The notes under the pieces were generated by a model. The model was not told where the DNA came from and did not search any database. It saw only the letters and a list, made by a program, of their open reading frames with translations. The translations under genes were made by a program, and so were the position numbers. DNA of 64,000 nt from Paenibacillus crassostreae (lineage in GTDB: Bacteria; Bacillota; Bacilli; Paenibacillales; Paenibacillaceae), in contig NZ_CP017770.1 of NCBI RefSeq assembly GCF_001857945.1, positions 2,232,001-2,296,000 of the forward strand, in the 5' to 3' direction. This document shows, piece by piece, positions 43,528-51,721 of this stretch. The stretch's first letter is position 1. Each line of letters starts with the position of its first letter.

Positions 43528-44361
43528 CTATGCTTTCATTTTAGAATAGTACTTTTGGCTCCCAATCTTAGCCGCAATTCCGCTGTTAATTACTATATTG
43601 CCTTCTACCTTATGATTTCCTCTTGTAGACATCTTCCGCACATCATCAAAATCTGGATGAAGTACTTCATTCGAGAGATAGGCTGATTTATTGCTCCAAG
43701 GTATTCTTCTTCGATTAAGAGCGGCTATGATTTGTTCCGAAGTTCTGATCCCCAGACCATGTCCGAAATATAAATCATTGGCTAACAAGACAGCATTCTC
43801 CCCTTGCCATTCTGGTGTTTCTAGCGCATGCTCTGGATTCTTGAAATATACAATATCCCCGGGGTACGCCTCATTATTATGATTAGTAATAAGTAACCTT
43901 AAGTCGCTATCATATTTCCAATCCCTTAAGTACAAGTCTTCGAAATACTTGTTAAAACTATCTTTTTGTATGACATTAAGCGTAGCCCTGTACAAGATAA
44001 TCACCATTGCAGTCGCACATTCAAAAGCATAGAGTTTCCCATTCTCAAAAATATCATTGATTCCATCTGCAGGCGGGATCCCATGATTCAATCTGAAACC
44101 ACCATTCTCTGTTCTTGTCCATAACTGGGTATTACAGCGAGATTGTCTGAATACAGCAAAACTTACATCACTCTTATCTAAAGCATAAGCTGCCTCCACG
44201 ATTGCCGTTCTCATGGTTAGCTCGAATGCTAAAGATGCCAGAGAATCATAACGATAGATTAAATGGCTATTGTTCTTAAGTTGCACAATATCCTTCTCCA
44301 AATTGGACAACTGTAATGTACTAATGATTTGTTCAACATCATAACCCGGGATTAAGATCAT
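43528..44361 (-). CDS. tgl: Protein-glutamine gamma-glutamyltransferase (spore transglutaminase)
   Basis: A 277-residue enzyme that cross-links spore-coat proteins through Gln-Lys isopeptide bonds. The start is ATG at 44361 with GGGGGGAG upstream; the ATG at 44388 is less likely. The catalytic Cys lies in LYAFECATAMVII, and the Tgl blocks DIVYFKNPEH and NDLYFGHGLGI are intact. It is somewhat longer than B. subtilis Tgl (about 245 residues), with a C-terminal extension. Its presence argues that the organism sporulates. The adjacent convergent repeat protein is a possible substrate. Confidence 0.95.
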   Translation of the reverse strand: MILIPGYDVEQIISTLQLSNLEKDIVQLKNNSHLIYRYDSLASLAFELTMRTAIVEAAYALDKSDVSFAVFRQSRCNTQLWTRTENGGFRLNHGIPPADGINDIFENGKLYAFECATAMVIILYRATLNVIQKDSFNKYFEDLYLRDWKYDSDLRLLITNHNNEAYPGDIVYFKNPEHALETPEWQGENAVLLANDLYFGHGLGIRTSEQIIAALNRRRIPWSNKSAYLSNEVLHPDFDDVRKMSTRGNHKVEGNIVINSGIAAKIGSQKYYSKMKA

Positions 44362-44440
44362 CGTACTCCCCCCATACTGTATATTCATAGTTTAGGTTAT
44401 TGTACGTGTCACATGACATGTATGTGCAGATTTCATTATC

Positions 44441-44475
44441 AAAAATACACCGAAAGCCAAGAGGCCTTCGGTGTA
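44441..44475 (-). terminator. Terminator of the nrd operon
   Basis: On the minus strand TACACCGAAGGCC and GGCTTTCGGTGTA form a stem followed by TTTTTGAT, shortly after the nrdF stop. Confidence 0.85.
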
Positions 44476-44516
44476 CCTTGTTCGCCATCCTTGATCAGAC
44501 AGTCTCTATTTTTCTA

Positions 44517-45473
44517 TTATATATTAAACACGAAATCGTCATCAGACAGTGGCTCAATATTGATCGCCCGCACATAACCATTCCCCTTTTTCGAGAAGAA
44601 GTCATGTTGCTTCGTATGTGTACTGATCCCATTAAATACAATCGGGTTAACGGGTTCTTCTGGAAAATAGGTCTCGAAGCCAAGGATCATCAATGCCTTG
44701 TTAGCATTATAACGGACATACGTTTTTACTTCTTCCTGCAGACCGATTGGCGTATACAACGCATCCGTATAATTCACTTCATTCTGGTATAGCGTATCTA
44801 ATAACTCAAAGATTTCCTTCTGTAGCTGTTCTTGCTCTTCCAACGGAAACTCTTGATATATCTCCTGCGCCAAGGTACCCACATACAAGCCATGAATACT
44901 CTCATCGCGTAAGATAAGGTCAATAATCTCTCCGCTACTCGTCATCTTACCTTGACCCGCCAGATACAGTGGATAGAAGAAACCGCTATAGAATAAAAAG
45001 CTCTCGAGGAATACCGAAGCCACCATCGCTCTATATAAGTCTTGCTTCGTATGAATATCCTTGTACCATGATTCAATCAGATTAGCCTTGAACTGTAGTT
45101 GTTCATTATTCTCTACCCATTTAAAGATCTCATCGATCTCTTCTGTTGAAGTCAATGTTGTAAAAATACTACTATAAGACTTCGCATGAATCTGCTCCAT
45201 CATTGACATGAAACCAAGCACTGCTTTGCGTTGCAAACCTTCTACATGTTCCAACACCTTCGGCATGCCAACACCACCTTGCAAGGTGTCCAGCAATGTC
45301 AGCCCCCCAAGAACTTGCTTATAAGTCGTTCTCTCTTGGTCAGTCATTACCATCCAATCCATCTTATCATCAGATAATGGAATCTCATCATCCGTCCAGA
45401 ACTGCATAATGTTCTGTTGCCAGAATGTTAACGTATAATCATCATCCGGTCGGTTCCAGTTAACTGCCTTCAT
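44517..45473 (-). CDS. nrdF: Class Ib ribonucleotide reductase beta subunit
   Basis: A 318-residue radical-carrying subunit for dNTP synthesis. The metal-site and radical region MEQIHAKSYSSIF contains the Glu, His and radical Tyr; further ligands lie in LRDESIHGLYVG. The class Ib type is shown by nrdI and nrdE upstream, and such enzymes use an NrdI-assisted Mn-tyrosyl cofactor. It follows nrdE by 87 bases, and that gap contains a terminator-like hairpin that could reduce nrdF transcript level. GGAG precedes the start. Confidence 0.96.
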   Translation of the reverse strand: MKAVNWNRPDDDYTLTFWQQNIMQFWTDDEIPLSDDKMDWMVMTDQERTTYKQVLGGLTLLDTLQGGVGMPKVLEHVEGLQRKAVLGFMSMMEQIHAKSYSSIFTTLTSTEEIDEIFKWVENNEQLQFKANLIESWYKDIHTKQDLYRAMVASVFLESFLFYSGFFYPLYLAGQGKMTSSGEIIDLILRDESIHGLYVGTLAQEIYQEFPLEEQEQLQKEIFELLDTLYQNEVNYTDALYTPIGLQEEVKTYVRYNANKALMILGFETYFPEEPVNPIVFNGISTHTKQHDFFSKKGNGYVRAINIEPLSDDDFVFNI

Positions 45474-45494
45474 TTATGTAGTATCTCCTTTTTA

Positions 45495-45538
45495 TAAAAA
45501 AGCGGCGGAAGATATTCACAGCCTACTCCGCCGGCTTT
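45495..45538 (-). terminator. Terminator-like hairpin between nrdE and nrdF
   Basis: On the minus strand AAAGCCGGCGGA and TCCGCCGCTTTTTT form an 11-bp stem with one bulge and a six-T run. A ribosome-binding site AAAAAGGAG and nrdF follow directly. It may act as an attenuator or mRNA-processing site. Confidence 0.65.
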
Positions 45539-45560
45539 ATTGTAGATTTCATGTTCTATA

Positions 45561-47642
45561 TTATATTGCGCAACTTGTACATTCTTCGATTGATAACTTA
45601 TTCGTCCGTGTATAGTACAACGATTTAAGCCCTTTCTGTGCTGCGTAAATGTAGAAACGGGATAACTCACGAGTAGATACTGAACTATTCACATGTAGAA
45701 TCGTTGAAATCCCTTGATCCACATGTTGCTGAATATCTGCAATCATATCAATCAACCGGAATTGATCAATGTTATAAGCTGATTTATAGAACCATTGTGT
45801 CTCTGCACTGAGGAATGGCATTGGATAATAGGTTGTCGAGTTCGCATATGTGCGTGTCTCAATATGTTCAACGATTGGCATAACGCTAGAAGTTGCATTC
45901 TGAATATATGAAATGCTCTGCGTTGGTGCAATAGCCAATCGATAAGCATGATACAAGCCATACTTCTGAACCTGTTCCTTCAGATGAGCCCAATCCTGTG
46001 GTGATGGAACTTCTATACCAGTGAATAACTCTTTCACACAATCAGATTGTGGTCTGTAGTCTGTCTCAAGATATTTTGCGAAATAAGTTCCTTTTGCATA
46101 TTCAGATTTCTCGAAATCAAGGAACGTAATCTTACGGTCACGCGCAATTTCCATACTTTGCTCAAGCGAATAGTAGTTCATCATCATGAAGAACGTACTT
46201 GCGAACTCCCTTGCTTCTGCACTTTCATAGGCTATTTTGTTCTTCGCTAGATAGCCGTTTAGGTTCATTGCCCCCAAGCCTACTGAATGAAGCTCCTTGT
46301 TCGCACGACGTACACCAGGTGCATTATCAATCTTCGATAGGTCACTTACCGTTGTAAGAGCTTCGATCCCGACGCGTACTGATTCTTTGACCTTCCCACG
46401 CTCCATAACATTCACAATATTGAGTGATGCTAAGTTACAACTGATGTCACGACGGATATTATCTTCTACACCGTAATCATTAATTTCGGAAGTCTCCATT
46501 AACTGGAAGATCTCCGTACATAGGTTAGACATTTTAATAGTTCCAATATCTTTCAAAGCATGTTCTTTGTTTGCATTCGTCTTATTTACAATGTATGGAT
46601 AGCCCGATTCTAACTGGATAGAAGCAATTTTCGTCAACATATCACGAGCACTCATGACCGTTTTCTTCGTAACTTCCTCATTTGCTAGTAGTTCATCGTA
46701 CATCTCGTCCATATCCAGATCATCCAGATGCTTACCGTAAGCCTTGTGAACAGAATAAGGTCCAAAGACAACCAATGACTTGTTCTGCGCAGCTAGTTCA
46801 TAGAATTTATTAGGGATGATCAGACCGATCGACAACGTCTTTATACGTAGCTTCTCATCCGCGTTAATTTTTTTAGAATCAAGGAACTCAAGAACGTCCC
46901 AACCAAAAATATTATAGTAACCAGCTCCGGAGCCTTTACGTTGTCCCATCTGATCAGCGTAAGAGAAAGAGTCTTCCATCAGCTTTAGGACGGGCATAAC
47001 ACCCTTCGCAGCACCTTCCACCCCTTTGATCGGCTCACCGCGTCCGCGTAACTTCGACAGGTTTACCGCTACACCACCGCCAATTTTCGACAATTGCATA
47101 CATGTTCCAATAACATAGTTGATTGAGTTAAGTGAGTCATCCATTTCAAGCAAGAAGCAAGAGACTAATTCACCACGGCGGCTCTTACCAGCGTTCAGAA
47201 ACGTAGGTGTAGCTGGTTGTAGACATTGTTCGATCATCGCCTCAGCAATCCGTATAGCCTTGCTATAATCACCCTCGCCTAAATGTAGAGCAACAATAGC
47301 GACGCGATCTGGATACTGCTCTAGGTACATGCCCTTATCGTTTGTCTTCATAGCATAGTCTTTATAGAATTTCGAAATAGCCATATAGGATTCAAATTGA
47401 AAGTCACTGCTTGCTGTGATTGCAAACACGGACTCTACTTGCTCATAAGTGTACTTCTCGAACATATTGTCGTAGTAATCATTCTCAATCAGGTAGTCGA
47501 GCTTCTCACGTAACGAGCCGAACTTCATCGTTTTCTCATCAAGTTCTTCCATAAAAGCGGCAACCGCTTCTTTATCTTTATCGAGTTGGTAAAAACCATC
47601 CGTCCCACGTTGCATTAATTCGTTGTTCAATTCAATATGCTT
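45561..47642 (-). CDS. nrdE: Class Ib ribonucleotide reductase alpha subunit
   Basis: The 693-residue catalytic subunit that reduces ribonucleoside diphosphates. The active-site motif NLCTEIFQ (NxCxE) and the redox cysteine in VSCFLLEMDD are present. The C-terminal shuttle pair is in the ending EECTSCAI. I place the start at TTG 47642, nine bases after AAGGGG, which gives KHIELNNELM, aligning with NrdE N-termini; the first available TTG at 47666 has a poor site. It overlaps the nrdI stop by 11 bases, so translation is coupled. No intein or insertion is visible. Confidence 0.95.
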   Translation of the reverse strand, partial: KHIELNNELMQRGTDGFYQLDKDKEAVAAFMEELDEKTMKFGSLREKLDYLIENDYYDNMFEKYTYEQVESVFAITASSDFQFESYMAISKFYKDYAMKTNDKGMYLEQYPDRVAIVALHLGEGDYSKAIRIAEAMIEQCLQPATPTFLNAGKSRRGELVSCFLLEMDDSLNSINYVIGTCMQLSKIGGGVAVNLSKLRGRGEPIKGVEGAAKGVMPVLKLMEDSFSYADQMGQRKGSGAGYYNIFGWDVLEFLDSKKINADEKLRIKTLSIGLIIPNKFYELAAQNKSLVVFGPYSVHKAYGKHLDDLDMDEMYDELLANEEVTKKTVMSARDMLTKIASIQLESGYPYIVNKTNANKEHALKDIGTIKMSNLCTEIFQLMETSEINDYGVEDNIRRDISCNLASLNIVNVMERGKVKESVRVGIEALTTVSDLSKIDNAPGVRRANKELHSVGLGAMNLNGYLAKNKIAYESAEAREFASTFFMMMNYYSLEQSMEIARDRKITFLDFEKSEYAKGTYFAKYLETDYRPQSDCVKELFTGIEVPSPQDWAHLKEQVQKYGLYHAYRLAIAPTQSISYIQNATSSVMPIVEHIETRTYANSTTYYPMPFLSAETQWFYKSAYNIDQFRLIDMIADIQQHVDQGISTILHVNSSVSTRELSRFYIYAAQKGLKSLYYTRTNKLSIEECTSCAI

Positions 47643-48000
47643 CAATTCTTCGCACCCCTTCGACAAATTGTTCTTTATCTAAATTCGTACCTGACAACTC
47701 AAATTTCGTAATGACTGGAACCCCGTACATATCAGATATCGTATCCGCACTCATAGCGAACTTCGTTCCCCAGTTACGATTACCACTTGCAGATACCCCT
47801 CTGAGCAACTCTTTGTTGCGGGAGAGGAAGGACTGTACCTTCTCTGGAACTTGTCCGAAGCCTGTTGTATAAGTCACAAGCACAAAGGGCTCTTCCACAT
47901 AATTACGCTCTTCAATCGGAATTGCACGCATATTCAGCTTGTTTACGAATCTTTTTACGTTTCCGGTTCTAGAATCGTATACTATTAGCATTGATCTCAC
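47632..48000 (-). CDS. nrdI: NrdI flavodoxin-like protein
   Basis: A 122-residue FMN-binding protein that supplies oxidant for assembly of the NrdF manganese-tyrosyl cofactor. The phosphate-binding loop YDSRTGNVKRF and GFGQVPEKV are recognisable. It is the first gene of the nrdIEF operon and overlaps nrdE. A leader hairpin with a T-run and NrdR-like boxes lie upstream. Confidence 0.94.
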   Translation of the reverse strand: MRSMLIVYDSRTGNVKRFVNKLNMRAIPIEERNYVEEPFVLVTYTTGFGQVPEKVQSFLSRNKELLRGVSASGNRNWGTKFAMSADTISDMYGVPVITKFELSGTNLDKEQFVEGVRRIEAY

Positions 48001-48020
48001 TCCTACTGAATTTCAGCATC

Positions 48021-48057
48021 AAAAAACGCATTTGGTTCTCTCCAAAAACCAAATACG
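48021..48057 (-). terminator. Terminator-like hairpin in the nrdI leader
   Basis: On the minus strand CGTATTTGGTT and AACCAAATGCG form a stem followed by TTTTTT. Extra pairing (GCATC/GATGC) extends the base. It lies about 20 bases upstream of nrdI, inside the presumed leader, so it may attenuate the operon. Confidence 0.65.
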
Positions 48058-48103
48058 CTGATGCTCATTACATGGTAATCTTTCGTTATAAATTTGCAGA
48101 TAA

Positions 48104-48150
48104 ATCAATATGTAGTTTGTATAGTTGATAATACATCAATATATAGATTG
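48104..48150 (-). promoter_or_regulatory. Paired NrdR-like boxes
   Basis: ATCAATATGTAGTTTG (48104-48119) and ATCAATATATAGATTG (48135-48150) are near-palindromic and start 31 bases apart, three helical turns. That spacing is characteristic of NrdR repressor sites upstream of ribonucleotide reductase genes. Confidence 0.6.
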
Positions 48151-48446
48151 AGTCAAACATAAATAATATATCAAGTGGAACGGGTAATATCTTAATATTT
48201 GGGCAAGAAAGTAATTATACTAAAATTTAAAGATTAAAAATATAGTTAAAATTTATAATATCATAGACTCTGTGACTAGCCCAGTGAAATGAATTAATTC
48301 TTAATTTATATTGCATATTCAATTGGTATTTGTTCAATAATATGTTAAAAATGTTATCAGATATCGTATTAATCCATAAATTTGTCGAATTTTAAGGAAA
48401 CCCTCAATTCATTTGCACGATCTGAGGTGAAATAATGTTAATGCTG

Positions 48447-48455
48447 TGCTACAAT
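48447..48455 (+). promoter_or_regulatory. Possible extended -10 element for udk
   Basis: TGCTACAAT has a TGn extension and a TACAAT -10 hexamer, 47 bases before the udk ATG. The -35 region is weak. Confidence 0.35.
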
Positions 48456-48501
48456 ACTGGAATTGCAACGGGAATTATCTTAGGGAGGGTATTGAATCAC
48501 C

Positions 48502-49125
48502 ATGCTTATAATCGGTATCGCCGGTGGCACTGGTTCTGGTAAAACGACAGTGGCACGCTCGGTCATTGACCGTCTTGGATCGGACAAAGTTACTTTTATA
48601 TCGCAAGATAACTACTATAAAGACCATTCACATCTCACCATGAGTGAACGTGAATCGATCAATTATGATCATCCACTCGCTTTTGACAACGATCTACTCA
48701 TTGAACATCTACATTGTCTGAAAAAGGGCAACGCTGCGCATGCTCCAGTATATGACTTCACGGTTCATGCTCGCTCTACTACGGAGACGGTCGAACTCAA
48801 ACCGAACCATATCGCTATTCTAGAAGGGCTACATATCCTATCTGATGAGAACCTTCGGAATCAGCTCGACATTAAGGTATTCGTCGATACAGACCCCGAT
48901 GTGCGTATCCTACGTCGTGTGGTTCGGGATATTGAGGAACGAGGCCGGTCGATTCGATCCATTCATAATCAATATTTGAATACCGTTAAGCCGATGCATG
49001 AAGCATTTATCGAACCCTCCAAGAAATACGCTGATCTCATCATCCCTCAAGGTGGGCATAATGAGGTCGGCATTCAGATGTTATCTATTCTGACAGAGAA
49101 ATACTTGACGGGCGATCACAAGTAA
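48502..49125 (+). CDS. udk: Uridine kinase
   Basis: A 207-residue pyrimidine-salvage kinase that phosphorylates uridine and cytidine. The P-loop GGTGSGKT is at residues 8-15. The substrate-binding and catalytic segments SQDNYYKDHS, NYDHPLAFDN and RRVVRDIEERGRS are present. It is monocistronic and diverges from nrdI. A perfect terminator follows. Confidence 0.95.
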   Translation: MLIIGIAGGTGSGKTTVARSVIDRLGSDKVTFISQDNYYKDHSHLTMSERESINYDHPLAFDNDLLIEHLHCLKKGNAAHAPVYDFTVHARSTTETVELKPNHIAILEGLHILSDENLRNQLDIKVFVDTDPDVRILRRVVRDIEERGRSIRSIHNQYLNTVKPMHEAFIEPSKKYADLIIPQGGHNEVGIQMLSILTEKYLTGDHK

Positions 49126-49135
49126 TAGAGTAAAA

Positions 49136-49170
49136 CAATAACCCAATACCGCATAGGTATTGGGTTATTG
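49136..49170. terminator. Terminator after udk
   Basis: CAATAACCCAATACC, loop GCATA, then GGTATTGGGTTATTG: a perfect 15-bp stem. Confidence 0.85.
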
Positions 49171-49273
49171 TAGCAGTTATGGGTTTCACCCTCTAGTCAA
49201 CTCTGGTTAGAAAATATATCAAGAAGTTATAACTCCTGCAATTGAGCATCCAAATCCGAACGAAGCCTCTCTA

Positions 49274-49693
49274 TTAAACCTTGCGTTTCTTAAGAATAGC
49301 TTGATCGATAGACAGTGACGTAGGTTCAGCAGCACTTAAATAAATGGTTACTAACATAAAGGTCAGATCTAATTCGTATCCCGCCATCTGACCGTTTCCA
49401 AGCAGTCCAGCAGAAAGTTTCATTGTAACGATAGCTCCTAGGAGCATGATTGTAAATATTGCCGATACATATCGTGTAAATAGACCAACAATAAGCATAA
49501 TACCTCCAACAAGTTCAAGTACAGCCACCCCATAAGCCACAAATCCAGGTAGACCCATAGATCCGAACCAAGCTGCAACATTACCTAAACCCATTTGCAA
49601 TTTATCTACTCCGTGGGCTAGGAATAATATTCCCAAAACAACACGCATTATTGTTGATACTGTTGTAATTCTCTTCATCTTTCTATTCTCCAC
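49274..49693 (-). CDS. DoxX-family membrane protein
   Basis: A 139-residue membrane protein with four hydrophobic segments and the DoxX opening RVVLGILFLAHGVDKLQMG. DoxX proteins are linked to oxidative or thiol stress in several bacteria, but no general activity is established. It diverges from an XRE-cupin regulator. Two matching short palindromes in the shared upstream region suggest control by it. Confidence 0.88.
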   Translation of the reverse strand: MENRKMKRITTVSTIMRVVLGILFLAHGVDKLQMGLGNVAAWFGSMGLPGFVAYGVAVLELVGGIMLIVGLFTRYVSAIFTIMLLGAIVTMKLSAGLLGNGQMAGYELDLTFMLVTIYLSAAEPTSLSIDQAILKKRKV

Positions 49694-49729
49694 CTTTTTT
49701 GATTATTTGTAATAAAAATATATAATTCG

Positions 49730-49740
49730 TATTAGTAATA
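49730..49740. promoter_or_regulatory. Candidate operator 1 (TATTAGTAATA)
   Basis: An 11-bp palindrome upstream of doxX. A sister site TATTACTAATA occurs 69 bases away, next to the regulator's own start. Confidence 0.5.
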
Positions 49741-49798
49741 TAAATGAAATCACACTAGCATGTCAACAGGAAAATTGTTAATATAAAATTATATTATG

Positions 49799-49809
49799 TA
49801 TTACTAATA
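49799..49809. promoter_or_regulatory. Candidate operator 2 (TATTACTAATA)
   Basis: An 11-bp palindrome 20 bases before the XRE-cupin ATG, identical to site 1 except at the central base. This fits autoregulation by looping or cooperative binding. Confidence 0.5.
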
Positions 49810-49828
49810 TTTCGAGGAGTGAAATGGA

Positions 49829-50380
49829 ATGGATATCGGCTCTGCAATACGAACAATTCGCAAGCGCAAAAATATGACCATCGCTCAAATATGTGAGGCT
49901 ACTGGATTATCTCAAGGATTTATGAGTCAGGTTGAAACCAATAAAACTTCACCCTCGATATCCACTTTGGAAAGTATCGCGAATACTCTAAAAATCCCCT
50001 TGGCTTATTTACTATTACAAAAAGAAGAACGCATGAGTATCGTGCGAAATAACGAACGAAGAATAACAAAAAGCGGTACGGATGATTTAAATGTAGAACA
50101 CTTAAGTTCAACTAACCATGTCAGAATGATGATTGTCGAATTCCCTCCTGGAGCTTCTACAGGTAAAGTTCCACATGCACATGAAGGAGAAGAAGTTCAT
50201 TTTGTTATTAAAGGAAAGATCTACGCTGAGCAGGGAGAAGATTTCGCTGAATTTGAGGAGGGTGATTCCTTTAGTTGGCATGCTTGTACGCCCCATTTAG
50301 TGAAGAATATAGGGGATCAACCTGCAACAGTGCTTATCACCGTCTATACAGAGACACAACGACAAGAAGATTTAATCTGA
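49829..50380 (+). CDS. XRE-family regulator with C-terminal cupin
   Basis: A 183-residue protein. An N-terminal XRE helix-turn-helix (TIAQICEATGLSQGFMSQ) is joined to a cupin_2 sensor domain (HAHEGEEVHFVIKGKI, SFSWHACTPH with metal-type His residues). Such proteins usually control a neighbouring catabolic or stress gene in response to a small ligand. The divergent doxX is the likely target, through twin TATTAnTAATA palindromes. The ATG has GAGGAG upstream. Confidence 0.9.
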   Translation: MDIGSAIRTIRKRKNMTIAQICEATGLSQGFMSQVETNKTSPSISTLESIANTLKIPLAYLLLQKEERMSIVRNNERRITKSGTDDLNVEHLSSTNHVRMMIVEFPPGASTGKVPHAHEGEEVHFVIKGKIYAEQGEDFAEFEEGDSFSWHACTPHLVKNIGDQPATVLITVYTETQRQEDLI

Positions 50381-50425
50381 TGAAATATCTACCTGATGAT
50401 ATAAATTCACTCACCATATCAGTGC

Positions 50426-50472
50426 ACAAAAACGCCGTATCTGCATGTTAGTTGCAGAAACAGCGTTTTTGT
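50426..50472. terminator. Bidirectional terminator between the cupin and L25 genes
   Basis: ACAAAAACGC ... TCTGC ... GCAGA ... GCGTTTTTGT: a long stem with A- and T-tracts between convergent genes. Confidence 0.85.
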
Positions 50473-50478
50473 CTAGGT

Positions 50479-50517
50479 GAATCAATTTCATAATCGCCGT
50501 AATTATGAAATTGTTTC
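50479..50517. repeat. Dispersed repeat, copy F (inner palindrome only)
   Basis: Only the 16-bp arms of module 2 remain (GAATCAATTTCATAAT ... ATTATGAAATTGTTTC, one mismatch). The loop is shortened to seven bases (CGCCGTA). It lies between convergent genes. Confidence 0.8.
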
Positions 50518-50547
50518 GTATATACTAAATTTAACTATAATATTGTA

Positions 50548-51093
50548 TTAAGGCTTTACAACGGATAGGAGCAACTCATTCCCGCCAGAAATAACCGTTA
50601 CTTCTGCTGGTAATTTCAAGTCACTTACAAGCAATGATTCCCCGATATTCATATCACTAATATCAAACTCTACCGCATTCGGCAAATGTCTTGGCAAAGC
50701 CTCTATCTCAACAAACTCGCTTTGAATTTGAACTACTCCACCTTGCTTAGTACCAATTGGCGTACCTTTGACTTTCACCGCAAGCTTTGTACGTACGATC
50801 TCGTTGGTCTGTACTTGTTGGAAATCAACATGTAACAAATCCCTAGTTACTGGATCACGTTGTAGATCTTCTAATAATACAGATAAGGACTCTTTCCCCT
50901 CAAGTTGCAATTCAATAAAACCAACTGCGCCTCGTTTTAACCATTTCTGAAAATCTATCGTTGAAATATGAATCATCTCATTTTCTGTATTTCTACCAAA
51001 AACAACACCGGGTAAGCGGCCTCCTTTACGTAGATTACGAAGTCCAGATGTATTCAAATGTGTGCGTTCTTCAGCTTGAAATAATGTTGTCAT
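50548..51093 (-). CDS. rplY: 50S ribosomal protein L25 / general stress protein Ctc
   Basis: A 181-residue two-domain L25 (CTC/TL5 form). The N-terminal 5S-rRNA-binding domain (LRKGGRLPGVVFG, LLEDLQRDPVTRDLLHVDF) is followed by the TL5-type beta domain (FVEIEALPRHLPNAVEFD). In Bacillus the Ctc form is a general-stress protein; whether that holds here is unknown. GAGGAGCG precedes the ATG. A short ORF overlaps its start from upstream. Confidence 0.92.
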   Translation of the reverse strand: MTTLFQAEERTHLNTSGLRNLRKGGRLPGVVFGRNTENEMIHISTIDFQKWLKRGAVGFIELQLEGKESLSVLLEDLQRDPVTRDLLHVDFQQVQTNEIVRTKLAVKVKGTPIGTKQGGVVQIQSEFVEIEALPRHLPNAVEFDISDMNIGESLLVSDLKLPAEVTVISGGNELLLSVVKP

Positions 51094-51178
51094 GATCTAT
51101 TCGCTCCTCTTTATGATATGATCTTTGCGCTTTTTGAGTAGTCGCTGGATCTTCCCCGACTAGGGATAAAGAGAGAAA
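51071..51178 (-). CDS. Possible short leader ORF overlapping the L25 start
   Basis: On the minus strand an ATG following GGAGGTGGT opens a 35-residue ORF (MFLSLSLVGEDP ... HDNIISS) that ends just inside rplY, overlapping it by 23 bases. The strong ribosome-binding site and overlap suggest translational coupling. The peptide resembles nothing I know, and it may be fortuitous. Confidence 0.3.
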   Translation of the reverse strand, partial: FLSLSLVGEDPATTQKAQRSYHKEERIDHDNIISS

Positions 51179-51250
51179 CATAGCATCACCACCTCCAAGT
51201 CCTTCCATATAATATAAGACATTTAATGTAAAAACCCATATATATACAGT

Positions 51251-51282
51251 AAGGCACCCCACTCAAAAAGAGTGGAATGCCT
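51251..51282 (-). terminator. Terminator of the signalling operon
   Basis: On the minus strand AGGCATTCCACTC and GAGTGGGGTGCCTT form a stem, 60 bases after the stand-alone receiver gene. Confidence 0.7.
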
Positions 51283-51341
51283 ATAGGTTTCCTTTAACCT
51301 TATCATATAGCTGGTACCTTGTCGAACTTGAATTACCGTCA

Positions 51342-51704
51342 TCATTCATTTAGGATTTCCTGCACTACCTGTAACAGCTCCAGTGGACTAAATGGCTTGG
51401 GAATAAACCTTCTTACTCCGGCTTCCAAGGCCTTGGTCCGATCTGCATCTTGAGCCTTAGCTGTCAACATTAGAATGGGCGTCCGCGCTCTCTGTTCTTT
51501 AGACAGCTGTTCTAACACTTCCATCCCCGTTAGTTCTGGCATCATATAGTCTAAAAGTATCAAATCGTATTCGGTTTCTGCCAATTTCTCTAACGCAACT
51601 TTTCCATCCTGCGCAATCTCAATTTGTACGTCTAAATCTTCCAAGGTGTCTGATATTAACAACCGAAGGATTTCTTCATCATCGACAATCAATATTTTCT
51701 TCAT
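51342..51704 (-). CDS. Stand-alone response regulator receiver
   Basis: A 120-residue single receiver domain (CheY-like). The acidic pair is in LIVDDEE, phospho-Asp in LILLDYMMPELTG and Lys in FIPKPF. No output domain. It ends the minus-strand cluster with the hybrid kinase and the HPt-REC-GGDEF-REC gene, 18 bases downstream of the latter. It probably serves as a phosphate sink or protein-interaction output of the same phosphorelay. Confidence 0.9.
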   Translation of the reverse strand: MKKILIVDDEEILRLLISDTLEDLDVQIEIAQDGKVALEKLAETEYDLILLDYMMPELTGMEVLEQLSKEQRARTPILMLTAKAQDADRTKALEAGVRRFIPKPFSPLELLQVVQEILNE

Positions 51705-51721
51705 AGAACCTCCAGAATTTA

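Larger units (their letters stand above)
48001..48501. promoter_or_regulatory. Divergent nrdI-udk control region
   Basis: A 500-base, A/T-rich gap. It contains a leader terminator-like hairpin for nrdI (48021-48057), two NrdR-like boxes (48104-48150), a possible udk promoter near 48450, and the udk ribosome-binding site GGGAGGG. I see no B12-box or other known riboswitch motif. Confidence 0.6.

Noticed and set aside
48001..48150. Cobalamin or other known riboswitch before nrdI
   Set aside because: No B12-box or other familiar riboswitch core is visible. The hairpin is simple and terminator-like.
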